DNA of 64,000 nt from Streptomyces sp. CCM_MD2014 (GTDB lineage: Bacteria; Actinomycetota; Actinomycetes; Streptomycetales; Streptomycetaceae). Positions 51,729 through 59,660 of the stretch are shown here, piece by piece. The position numbers and the translations under genes are program-made. Where the stretch lies: NCBI RefSeq assembly GCF_000772045.1, contig NZ_CP009754.1, positions 1,798,001-1,862,000 of the forward strand. Reading direction: 5' to 3'. Position 1 is the stretch's first letter. Every line of letters starts with the position of its first letter. The notes beneath the pieces are model-generated. The model was not told the origin of the DNA, did not search any database, and was given only the letters and a program-made list of their open reading frames with translations.

Positions 51729-52961
51729 TCAGCCGGCGCCGAGGCGTTCCAGGACGTCCGCGGCACGCGTGGTGCCGCCCGCCTCCCGGATGCGCTCGCG
51801 CAGACCGGCCACGCTCGCGTGCACCTCCTGGTCATCCGCCACGGAACCCACGGCGTCCAGCAGTGCCTCGGCCGTCGGGTCCTTGCCGCCAGGCACCTCG
51901 GTGCCCAGGCCCAGCGCGACCGCCCGGCGCGCCACCATCTGCTGCTCCCGGGCCTGTGCCGCCAGGACCAGTGGCGTGCCGCAGGACAGGGCCTCCATCA
52001 CACTGCCCATGCCGGCCTGGCAGACGAACACTCGCGCATGCGGCAGCACGGCGAAGTGCGGCAGCCACCGGTGCACCTCCACATGGGCGGGCAGCGGCCC
52101 GAGTTCGGCGGGATCGACCCCCGCGCGGCCCACCGTCAGCACCGCGTGCCAGGGGCTGTCCGCGAAGGCCTTCACGCACATGCGGAAGAACTCGGGGCGG
52201 TTGCCGTAGGAGGTGCCGAGCGAGACCAGCACGACGGATCTGCCGTCCGAGGGCTGCTGCCACGCGGCGGACGGCGGGGACGGGTCCAGACAGGGCCCGA
52301 CGAAGACATGTCGCTCGTCGAAGGAGTCGCCGCCCGGCTGGAAGTCGCGCGGGAAGAAGGCCATGCGCGGACCCTGGAAGCCGGTCACGAAGTCCAGCGG
52401 CGAGACGTCCGCCGCCCCGTGCGCGGCCAGCAGCGCGGTCAGGTCCTCGCGAAACCGGCGCACGGCCGGCCGCTCGGCCGCACCGTCCTGCGGGGAGCCC
52501 CGCAGCATGGCCGCGAGGGAGAACCCCGGGTTGCTGGTGCGCTGGGGCAGGAAGACCGGGGAGAACTCCAATGCGGGCAGCTGCCACAGCCGTGTCAGCA
52601 GGCGGCCGGCCGGATTCATCGTCGTGTCGTACGCCACCACGTCCGGCCGTGCGTCGCCGAAGCGGTCCACGACCGTCGGCAGCAGCGCCGAGGACTCGGC
52701 GATCGCCGCCGTCAGCGCGAGCGGGAGCCAGTCGGGGGAGTCGCCGGGCGCGGCCCCGGCGAAGTCGGGCAGGGCCGGGCGGTACAGCACGGTCTCGGCA
52801 CCCGTCGCGCCGACCTCGGCGGCGAACGGCTCGGTCGTGGCGTACGAGACCCGGTGGCCGCGCCGCACCAGCTCGGCGGCGACGGGCAGCGTGGGCCGTA
52901 CATGTCCGTGGGCGGGAGCGGCGAAGAAGAGATAGTGGCGCGCGGGGTGCGGTTCGGTCAC
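51729..52961 (-). CDS. Family-1 glycosyltransferase of the macrolide (OleD/OleI/Mgt) group
   Basis: 410 residues from GTG 52961 with GAGGAG five bases upstream. The N-terminal domain opens with YLFFAAPAHGHVRPTLPVAA, containing the H-G-H-x-x-P motif and catalytic His. The donor domain shows VVLVSLGTSYGNRPEFFRMC, EVHRWLPHFAVLPHARVFVC and QAGMGSVMEALSCGTPLVLA, matching macrolide glycosyltransferases such as OleD. Some members inactivate macrolides by glucosylation for self-resistance; others attach deoxysugars in biosynthesis but often need an activator protein, none of which is seen here. Being directly followed by rmlA and rmlB, a biosynthetic role is likely, with resistance the alternative. 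Confidence 0.87.
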   Translation of the reverse strand: MTEPHPARHYLFFAAPAHGHVRPTLPVAAELVRRGHRVSYATTEPFAAEVGATGAETVLYRPALPDFAGAAPGDSPDWLPLALTAAIAESSALLPTVVDRFGDARPDVVAYDTTMNPAGRLLTRLWQLPALEFSPVFLPQRTSNPGFSLAAMLRGSPQDGAAERPAVRRFREDLTALLAAHGAADVSPLDFVTGFQGPRMAFFPRDFQPGGDSFDERHVFVGPCLDPSPPSAAWQQPSDGRSVVLVSLGTSYGNRPEFFRMCVKAFADSPWHAVLTVGRAGVDPAELGPLPAHVEVHRWLPHFAVLPHARVFVCQAGMGSVMEALSCGTPLVLAAQAREQQMVARRAVALGLGTEVPGGKDPTAEALLDAVGSVADDQEVHASVAGLRERIREAGGTTRAADVLERLGAG

Positions 52962-52976
52962 GTGGACTCCTCGGAT

Positions 52977-53846
52977 TCAGGTACCGGCCAGGTCGATCAC
53001 GTACCGGCCGTACTCGGTGCTCATGCCGGTCCGCCGACCGATCTCGAACAGCTGGTCGGCATCGATGAAGCCCATGCGGTACGCCACCTCCTCGATGCAG
53101 GCGATGCGTATGCCCTGGCGCTTCTCGATGAGCTGCACGAACGTCGCCGCGTCGAGCAGGCTGTCGTGCGTGCCGGTGTCGAACCAGGCGCTGCCGCGGC
53201 CCAGGTTGACCAGGCGGGCCCGGCCGGCCTTCAGGTACAGGGCGTTGAGGTCGGTGATCTCCAGCTCGCCGCGGGCCGAGGGAGCCAGTCCACGTACCAG
53301 GTCCACGGCGTCGTTGTCGTAGAAGTACAGGCCGGTCACCGCCAGGTTCGACCGGGGCTTCTCCGGCTTCTCCTCCAGCGAGAGCAGCGTTCCGTCGGCG
53401 TCCGTGACGGCGATGCCGTACCGCTCGGGGTCGGCTACCGGGTAGCCGAACAGGGTGCAGCCGTCGAGCCGTTGCCGCTCGCCCTGGAGCATGGCGGGCA
53501 GCTGGTGGCTGTAGAAGATGTTGTCGCCGAGGATGAGGGCGATGGTGTCGTCCCCCGCGAAGTGCCGGCCGATGCGCAGGGCGTCGGCGAGGCCGTCGGG
53601 GCTCGGCTGCTCGGCGTAGGAGATCTCCAGGCCCAGCCATCGGCCGTCGCCGAGCAGATCGCGGTAGGAGCCGAGGAACCCCGGCGAGCTGATGATCAGG
53701 ATCTCCCGGATGCCCGCGTGCATCAGCACGGACAGGGGGTAGTAGATCATCGGCTTGTTGTAGACCGGCAGGAGCTGCTTCGAGGCGACGCGGGTGACGG
53801 GCCTCAGCCGCGTGCCGGATCCCCCTGCCAGGACGATTCCACGCAT
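52977..53846 (-). CDS. rmlA: Glucose-1-phosphate thymidylyltransferase
   Basis: 289 residues from ATG 53846, with GGAAGGA before it and the family opening MRGIVLAGGSGTRLRPVT immediately after; a start 14 codons upstream would overlap rmlB. Further landmarks are SKQLLPVYNKPMIYYPLSVL, LILGDNIFYSHQL, SLEEKPEKPRSN and GSAWFDTGTHDSLL. It makes dTDP-glucose from dTTP and glucose-1-phosphate, first step of the dTDP-6-deoxysugar route. The short form (about 290 residues) is typical of antibiotic clusters. It sits between rmlB and the glycosyltransferase on one transcript. Confidence 0.94.
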   Translation of the reverse strand: MRGIVLAGGSGTRLRPVTRVASKQLLPVYNKPMIYYPLSVLMHAGIREILIISSPGFLGSYRDLLGDGRWLGLEISYAEQPSPDGLADALRIGRHFAGDDTIALILGDNIFYSHQLPAMLQGERQRLDGCTLFGYPVADPERYGIAVTDADGTLLSLEEKPEKPRSNLAVTGLYFYDNDAVDLVRGLAPSARGELEITDLNALYLKAGRARLVNLGRGSAWFDTGTHDSLLDAATFVQLIEKRQGIRIACIEEVAYRMGFIDADQLFEIGRRTGMSTEYGRYVIDLAGT

Positions 53847-53866
53847 GATGTCCTTCCGGCTCCGCG

Positions 53867-54835
53867 TCAGGGCAGCAGTGGCTTCCACCAGGAGGTGTTC
53901 TCCCGGTACCAGGCGACGGTCGCCCGCAGGCCCTCGGCGAACGGGACGCCGGGCCGGTATCCCAGAGCGCGGAGTTTCGAGTCGTCAAGTGAGTAGCGCC
54001 GGTCGTGGCCCAGCCGGTCGGGGACCCGCTCGACCCTGTCGGCACCGTGGCCGAATTCCTCCAGCAGCAGCCGCGCCAGCTCCGCATTGGTCAGTTCTGT
54101 GCCGCCGCCGATGTGATACACCTCGCCCGGTTTACCCTTTTCCAGGACCAGGCGGATACCGGCGCAGTGGTCGTCCACGTGCAGCCAGTCGCGGACATTT
54201 CCGCCGTCGCCGTACAGCGGCACTCTGTGCCCTTCCATGAGCAGGGTCACAAAGCGTGGGATGACTTTCTCCGGGAATTGATGGGGGCCGTAGTTGTTGG
54301 AACACCGGGTAATGCAGACGTGCATTCCGTACGTGCGGGCGTAGGCCAGCGCCAGATGGTCGGCGCCCGCCTTGGCCGCGGCGTACGGCGAGTTCGGGGA
54401 GAGCGCGGACTCCTCGGTCCACGATCCGGTGTCGATCGACCCGTACACCTCGTCCGTGGAGATCTGCACGAACCGCTTGACCCCCGCCTGACGTGCGGCT
54501 TCGAGGAGCGTGTGAGTCCCCAGGACGTTCGTTCGCACGAACACCGACGGGCCGTCGATGGAGCGGTCCACATGGGTCTCCGCCGCGAAATTGAGCACGA
54601 TGTCGTGGCCCGGCAGCACCTCGGCGAGCAGTTTCGCGTCGGCGATGTCGCCCCGGACGAACGTGAAGCGCGGATGGTCTGCGACCGGGCTGAGATTCTC
54701 CGTGTTCCCGGCGTACGTCAGCGCGTCGAAAGCCGTTATCTCCATCTCCGGGAAGGCGGGCCCGGATTGCGTGAGGGAGCTTCGGACGAAAGCCGATCCG
54801 ATGAAACCGGCTGCTCCGGTCACTAGGGCACGCAT
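53867..54835 (-). CDS. rmlB: dTDP-glucose 4,6-dehydratase
   Basis: 322 residues from ATG 54835 with AGGGAGA upstream. The extended SDR features are all present: VTGAAGFIGSAFVR, NFAAETHVDRSIDGP, the catalytic ISTDEVYGSI (Thr-Asp-Glu), SPYAAAKAGADHLA (Tyr-x3-Lys), and CSNNYGPHQFPEKVIP. It converts dTDP-glucose into dTDP-4-keto-6-deoxyglucose, the branch point for 6-deoxysugars. No later sugar-tailoring genes (epimerase, ketoreductase, aminotransferase, 2,3-dehydratase) are in the window; they would have to lie further right or elsewhere. First gene of the rmlB-rmlA-glycosyltransferase unit, divergent from the methyltransferase gene. Confidence 0.95.
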   Translation of the reverse strand: MRALVTGAAGFIGSAFVRSSLTQSGPAFPEMEITAFDALTYAGNTENLSPVADHPRFTFVRGDIADAKLLAEVLPGHDIVLNFAAETHVDRSIDGPSVFVRTNVLGTHTLLEAARQAGVKRFVQISTDEVYGSIDTGSWTEESALSPNSPYAAAKAGADHLALAYARTYGMHVCITRCSNNYGPHQFPEKVIPRFVTLLMEGHRVPLYGDGGNVRDWLHVDDHCAGIRLVLEKGKPGEVYHIGGGTELTNAELARLLLEEFGHGADRVERVPDRLGHDRRYSLDDSKLRALGYRPGVPFAEGLRATVAWYRENTSWWKPLLP

Positions 54836-55202
54836 TGGTTTCTCCCTGGTTGCCCGAACAATTGGGCGTCACTGTAATGGGAGGCCGAGCAGTGGTCCAT
54901 ACCCCTTATCCGGAACCGCGCAGGACTCACTTGGCTAGGGGGATTTAAGGGTTCAGTTCGGGTGGGGGGTGCTCCGTAGGTTCTGTCCGAGGCGAGCCAC
55001 GAAACCGCCGCTGCAAGGCGGGACGGCGATCCCGGCCCGTACCGGCCGACATGTGGCCCTGGAGCACTCGCGAGGATCTCGCGGACGCTCCGGCACGGTC
55101 GTGGGGACGTGGCGCGGGACCGAGGTTCCCGCCACGTCGCCCGCTGTGGTGGCCGGCCGCCTCACCGGTGCAGGGCCGTAGGAACCAGACGAAGGGACGA
55201 CA
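54836..55202. promoter_or_regulatory. Divergent promoter region of the sugar genes and the assembly-line genes, with candidate activator motifs
   Basis: This 367-base region separates rmlB (minus) from the methyltransferase (plus) and should hold both promoters. CCCTTA at 54903-54908 and TAAGGG at 54946-54951 form an inverted pair, and CTAGGGGG lies at 54935-54942. G-rich tracts with CTAGGG resemble sites described for LuxR-type pathway activators. GCCC-n8-GGGC is at about 54852-54867. No gene is supported here. The 55000-55200 part is ordinary GC-rich leader. Confidence 0.4.
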
Positions 55203-56228
55203 GTGGAAGTCAGCCTCATGGGCCTGGCGGGAATGGGCTGGATCGCGAAGTCGCTGACCGCCGCCGCGGAACTCGGCCTCGCCGACCACCTCGACGGCAC
55301 GCCGATGACCGCGGAGGAACTCGCCAAGCAGACCGGGACCCATCCCGAGACGCTCGAGGCGCTGTTGCGGATCCTGTCCGCGCTCGGCGTCTTCCGCCGC
55401 GACGACGCCGGCGTGTACCGCAACTCCGCGCTGTCCGACCAGCTCCGCGACGACCACCCGCAGTCGATGCGGCACTACGTGATGCTCTCCGGCGGCCTGT
55501 ACGCCGACACGTTCACCGCCGTCACCCACACCCTGCGCACCGGCGAGTCCGCCTTCCGTCACCTGCACGGCACCCGCATCTACGAGTACCTCGAGCAGCG
55601 GCCCGCCGAGGCGGACCTGTACGACAAGGCCATGGCCGACCTGGCCCGGCCCGTCGCCGCGGCCCTCGCCGGGACCTACGACTTCGGCGCCGTCCGCAGT
55701 GTGCTCGACGTCGGCGGCAACAGCGGAGAGCTGCTCAAGGGGCTGCTCACCGCCCACCCGCACCTGACCGGTACGTGCCTGGACCGGCCGGACGTCTGTG
55801 CCCGCGCCACCGCTGAACTGGCCGCCTCCGGCCGCGAGGACCTCGCGGAACGGCTCGCCTACCAGCCGGGTGACTTCCTCCAGGAGGTGCCCGCCGGCTC
55901 CGACCTGTACACCGTCAAGAACGTGCTGCACAACTGGAACCACGAGCACAGCGTCGTGATCCTCGGCCGCATCAGGGAGGCCATGGAGCGCACCGACGCC
56001 GGCCGGCCCGCCGACCGGCGGGCCCGGCTGCTGGTCATCGAGCCACTGATCGAGACCGACCTCGACTGGATGCGCGTGCTGTTCCAGATGGTCGTCTGCG
56101 AGGACGGCACCCGAGGCCGCACCGATGAGATCCAGCGGGCCCAGATCGCCGAGGCCGGCCTCGATGTACTCGACACGCTCCGCCTCTCCACAGGTCACAC
56201 CGCCCACATCTGCGCCGCCGCTCACTGA
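55203..56228 (+). CDS. SAM-dependent O-methyltransferase-like protein (Methyltransf_2 family)
   Basis: 341 residues from GTG 55203 with AGGGAC upstream. The N-terminal dimerisation winged helix (LTAAAELGLADHLDGTPMTA, LLRILSALGVFRRD) is followed by the SAM domain: motif I SVLDVGGNSGELLKGL (the usual DVGGGxG has Asn-Ser here), LYTVKNVLHNWNHEHSVVIL with the His used as base in the family, and LLVIEPLI. It probably methylates a hydroxyl of the polyketide, the deoxysugar or an acyl group. Some members of this fold have turned into hydroxylases or decarboxylases, so the changed motif I leaves room for doubt. The hydrolase gene follows 11 bases later. Confidence 0.85.
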   Translation: MEVSLMGLAGMGWIAKSLTAAAELGLADHLDGTPMTAEELAKQTGTHPETLEALLRILSALGVFRRDDAGVYRNSALSDQLRDDHPQSMRHYVMLSGGLYADTFTAVTHTLRTGESAFRHLHGTRIYEYLEQRPAEADLYDKAMADLARPVAAALAGTYDFGAVRSVLDVGGNSGELLKGLLTAHPHLTGTCLDRPDVCARATAELAASGREDLAERLAYQPGDFLQEVPAGSDLYTVKNVLHNWNHEHSVVILGRIREAMERTDAGRPADRRARLLVIEPLIETDLDWMRVLFQMVVCEDGTRGRTDEIQRAQIAEAGLDVLDTLRLSTGHTAHICAAAH

Positions 56229-56239
56229 AGGAGCCACCC

Positions 56240-57073
56240 GTGACCGTGGAGCAGCCCCTGCTGACCACCGCACCGCCCGCCTGGAAGGTCCTCAACGAGG
56301 GCAGCGGCGCCGAACCCGTCGTGCTGGCCGTCGACTTCGCCGTCTCCGGGCGCCCCGAATCCACGTTCAGCGACCTCGGCCGCCTCCTCGCCCGGGGCAT
56401 CCCGCTGTGGGAGACCCGGCAGCCGGAACCGGAGCAGGCCCGCGCCTTCGACGGCGAGGACTTCGCGTCGTACTGGGTGCGGGGCGTGCGCGACACCGGC
56501 CGCCCCGTGTGCGCCGTGCTCGGCTACTGCGTCGGCGGCCTGTACGCGGCCCGCGTCGCGCAGCTCCTCGCGGCGGAGCAGGACGAGGCACCGGCCGTTG
56601 TCCTGTTCGACCCCGAGCCGCCCCACCGCGCCGGCATGGTCGCGGACTTCCGGGCCGCCGTGGCACGGTTGTCCTCCGTGCTCAGCCCGGAGGAGTCCGC
56701 GCTGGCGGGTCAGGCCGCCGACGAGGCGGCCCAGCAGAGCGCCGGCATCGCCGCGCTCGGCGCCGCGCTCACCGGGCTCTTCACCGACATCGCCGGCGCC
56801 GCCTTCGCCCGGGCGGGGCTGCCCGCCGGACTGGCCGACGAACTCAGCGGTGCCTACGAGGCGTTCGTCGCCTACATCGCGGCGGCCGCCGCGTTCGACC
56901 CGGCCGTGTCGTGGGCCGGCGCCACCGCGCTGGCCACTCCCGCGGCCGACCCGCACGCCCGGTACGCCAGGCGTCTCATCCCCGTCGACGCGGCCCACGA
57001 CGACATCCTGCGAAGCCCTCTCACCGCGGACGTCCTCACCGGCCTGCTCGGCCGGTCCCGTCCGCAGGGCTAG
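56240..57073 (+). CDS. Alpha/beta hydrolase of thioesterase type with Cys in the nucleophile position
   Basis: 277 residues from GTG 56240 with AAGGAG upstream. The nucleophile elbow reads LGYCVGGLYAARVA, with Cys97 in place of the Ser of G-x-S-x-G. An acid candidate is in FDPEPPH and the His in IPVDAAHDDIL near the C-terminus. The fold resembles NRPS/PKS thioesterases (compare G-Y-S-x-G-G with the following A-x-x-x-A helix). A Cys nucleophile is known in a few TE domains and favours transfer to an amine or thiol over hydrolysis. It lies between the methyltransferase and the condensation/carrier protein, so it may act on that carrier. Confidence 0.75.
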   Translation: MTVEQPLLTTAPPAWKVLNEGSGAEPVVLAVDFAVSGRPESTFSDLGRLLARGIPLWETRQPEPEQARAFDGEDFASYWVRGVRDTGRPVCAVLGYCVGGLYAARVAQLLAAEQDEAPAVVLFDPEPPHRAGMVADFRAAVARLSSVLSPEESALAGQAADEAAQQSAGIAALGAALTGLFTDIAGAAFARAGLPAGLADELSGAYEAFVAYIAAAAAFDPAVSWAGATALATPAADPHARYARRLIPVDAAHDDILRSPLTADVLTGLLGRSRPQG

Positions 57074-57166
57074 AGCCCCCATTCAACGACCAGACCGGGC
57101 CCGCACCCGGCAGGCGCCGAGCCGGCCGACCGTGACCATCGACCACCAGCGAAAGGGTGACCCACC

Positions 57167-59410
57167 GTGCAGTCAGCCGAGAAGGCGATGCCGGCCGACG
57201 GCGCCGCAGCAGCCCTGCTTGCCACACTGACCCAGAAGCGGCGGCTGGACGCGGCAACGCCCAAGGAGAGCGCGCTGTGGTTGCTGGACCGGCTGCTGCC
57301 CGAGGCCGGCGTCAACAACGTCCCTCTCGCCGTCCGCGTCGACGGACGGCTCGACATCGCCGCGCTCCAGGCCGCCGTCGACGCCCTGGTACGCCGTCAC
57401 GAGGTGCTGCGCACGGTCTACCTCGACCGGCAGGCGGGCCTCGTCCGCGAGGTGCTCGGCGAGGACACCCCCGGCCCGCGCGTCAAGGTCCACGACACCG
57501 TCGCCGGCGTACCGGAGAAGGCGCTGCGGGAGTTCGCCGCGACCCCCATCCGGTGTGACGGCCGGCTGATGCTGCGCGCGGCAGTCTTTCGGGGACCGGA
57601 CGCCGACACCCTCGCCGTGGTGGTCCACCACCTCGTCTTCGACGCCGCCTCCGTGCCGGTCCTGATCGCCGAACTCGCCGCCGCCTACGACGCCCGCGCC
57701 ACGGGCCGCGACCTGCCCGACGAGCTGCGCACCCCCGTCGCGGCACTGCGGGACCCCGCGCCCCGCGAGGAGAGCCTCGCCTACTGGCGCACCGCGCTCG
57801 ACGGCTTCGACCCGGCCGGTCTCGACCTGGACTGCGCGCGTCCCGCACCGGCCCGGGCCACCCTGGTGGGCGACACCGTCCTGCACGTCCTGGACGACGA
57901 GACCCGGGACCTGGTGCGCGGGCTTCAGCGCACCCAGCGGGCACCCGAGGCCGTCATCCTCTTCACCGCTTTCTGCCTGCTGCTCGCGGCGCACGGCGCC
58001 GGCCCCGACCTCGTCGTCGGATCCCCCGTCAACATCCGGCCCCCCGAGGCGCAGTCCGCGATCGGCTACCACGTCAACACCCTGCCGCTACGCCTGACCA
58101 TCGACCCCGGCCGCGGGTTTCGCGACCTGGTGAAGGAGGCGCGCACCGCCTTCTTCGGCGCGCTCGCCCACAGCGACACACCGGTGGACGCCATCGCCCA
58201 CGAGATCGCGCGCGAGCCGGTGTCCTGGCGCGACACCCTCTTCCAGCACATGTTCAACTACGTGCCCGCGGAGTCCGCCGGGGCCCTCACCCTCGGCGGG
58301 ACCCCGGCCCGGGCACTGCACGTCGAGACCGGATTCAGCAAGTTCGACCTGGAGCTGTTCGTCCAGTCCGGCGCCGACCACATCGGCCTGCGCGTCCTGT
58401 ACTGCTCCGAGGTGCTCGACCGGGCCGACGCCCAGGCCCTGGCCCACCGCTACGCGACCCTCCTGCACACCGTCGCCGCCGATCCCGACCGGCCCGTCGG
58501 CGAGCTGGACGTGTGGAGCGCCGAGGACCGCGCGCTGCCCGGTCCGGGCACGGCACGGTCGGTACCGGACACCGCGGTCGAGGCCGACCGCGACCTCGAC
58601 GCGTTCCGCACCTCCCCCGGCGGTCCGGCGTTCGGTCTCGCGGACGCGGCGGCCCGCTGCGCGGCCGCCGGCGGCTACCCGTACGTCGTTCACCCGCTGG
58701 ACGCCCGGCACGTCGCCGTCGTCGGGCGGGCCGGCAACCGGCTCCCGGCCGGAGTGCGCGGCGAGGTGTGCCTCGTACGACCCGACAGGGCCACCCACGT
58801 GGCCACCGGCTGGACCGGCAGCCTGCGCCGCGACGGCGCGCTGGAACTGTACGGCCACGCCGAGCGCGTCGCCCTGCTGCACGGCCGGGCGGTGCACCCC
58901 GAAAGGGTGGAGGCCGCGCTGCTGGCGCATCCTGAGGTCACCCGGGCGGCGTTGGTCGTCACGGACGGGACAGCACTCGCGTTCGTCACCGCGGACGAGC
59001 GGCCCGGTCTCGCGGACGACGTCGCCGGACACGCCGCCCGGCTGTTGCCGCGCGCGGCGCAGCCGGCCCGGGTGATCCGCACCGACACGCTGCCACCGCG
59101 CCCCGACCACGGCTGGCACACGGCGGCGCTGCTGGCGCTCGCCGCGGCCGAGCCGGAGAGCGGGCAGGACGACGCCGACGGGCTGGTGGCCGAGCTGCGC
59201 GAGCTGTGGCGCGACCTTCTCCACCTCGCGGAACCCGCCGACGCCGACGCCAACTTCTTCTCACTCGGCGGGCATTCGCTGCTCGCCGCCCAGCTGGTGC
59301 AGCGCGTCGACGACGTGACGGGGACGCGGATCAAGCTGGCCGACCTGTTCGACCATCCGACGCCGCGCAGCCTCGCGCGGCATCTGCGGGCACCGCGTGC
59401 CGACAGCTGA
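57167..59410 (+). CDS. NRPS-like protein: condensation domain, relic adenylation C-terminus, peptidyl carrier protein
   Basis: 747 residues from GTG 57167 with AAAGGGTGA upstream. Residues about 25-445 are a condensation domain: PKESALWLLDRL, active-site H154-H155-LVFD159-A (HHxxxDG with Ala for Gly), VVGSPVNIRPPEAQSAIGYH and FQHMFNYVP. Residues about 500-660 resemble only the small C-terminal subdomain of an adenylation domain (DGALELYGHAERVALLHGRA, VHPERVEAALLAHPEVTRAA); the ATP-binding large subdomain is gone and the usual A10 Lys motif reads PDHGWHT. A PCP follows with LGGHSLLAAQLV (Ser704). The protein can therefore not activate its own substrate; the PCP must be loaded in trans. It precedes the PKS gene by 250 bases. 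Confidence 0.87.
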   Translation: MQSAEKAMPADGAAAALLATLTQKRRLDAATPKESALWLLDRLLPEAGVNNVPLAVRVDGRLDIAALQAAVDALVRRHEVLRTVYLDRQAGLVREVLGEDTPGPRVKVHDTVAGVPEKALREFAATPIRCDGRLMLRAAVFRGPDADTLAVVVHHLVFDAASVPVLIAELAAAYDARATGRDLPDELRTPVAALRDPAPREESLAYWRTALDGFDPAGLDLDCARPAPARATLVGDTVLHVLDDETRDLVRGLQRTQRAPEAVILFTAFCLLLAAHGAGPDLVVGSPVNIRPPEAQSAIGYHVNTLPLRLTIDPGRGFRDLVKEARTAFFGALAHSDTPVDAIAHEIAREPVSWRDTLFQHMFNYVPAESAGALTLGGTPARALHVETGFSKFDLELFVQSGADHIGLRVLYCSEVLDRADAQALAHRYATLLHTVAADPDRPVGELDVWSAEDRALPGPGTARSVPDTAVEADRDLDAFRTSPGGPAFGLADAAARCAAAGGYPYVVHPLDARHVAVVGRAGNRLPAGVRGEVCLVRPDRATHVATGWTGSLRRDGALELYGHAERVALLHGRAVHPERVEAALLAHPEVTRAALVVTDGTALAFVTADERPGLADDVAGHAARLLPRAAQPARVIRTDTLPPRPDHGWHTAALLALAAAEPESGQDDADGLVAELRELWRDLLHLAEPADADANFFSLGGHSLLAAQLVQRVDDVTGTRIKLADLFDHPTPRSLARHLRAPRADS

Positions 59411-59492
59411 GCGGCCGATCGCCGGCCCCATCGCCGGCCGGCCCGAAGACCTCTCGACCGACCGACCACTCCTGAGCGCCACGCAAGTGGCG

Positions 59493-59526
59493 GGGCCTCC
59501 GCCGTTTCCCCCGACGGCGGGGGCCC
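59493..59526 (+). terminator. Strong hairpin between the NRPS-like gene and the PKS gene
   Basis: GGGCCTCCGCCGT (59493-59505) pairs with ACGGCGGGGGCCC (59514-59526), 13 pairs with one T-G wobble and an 8-base loop. It follows the NRPS-like gene by about 80 bases and may end that transcript, which would give the PKS gene its own promoter in 59527-59660. The rest of the 250-base gap holds no gene. Confidence 0.55.
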
Positions 59527-59660
59527 AGCGGCCGTCAGCGGTGCGGCGGACGGGCCACCCCCGGATCCGTGCGTGACCGGACCGGGCGCCCGGCCGCCGT
59601 ACCGCTGACGGGCCGTCTGTGCCGCAGACCTTTGAAGAGAACGACGACGGGAGCAAGAAC

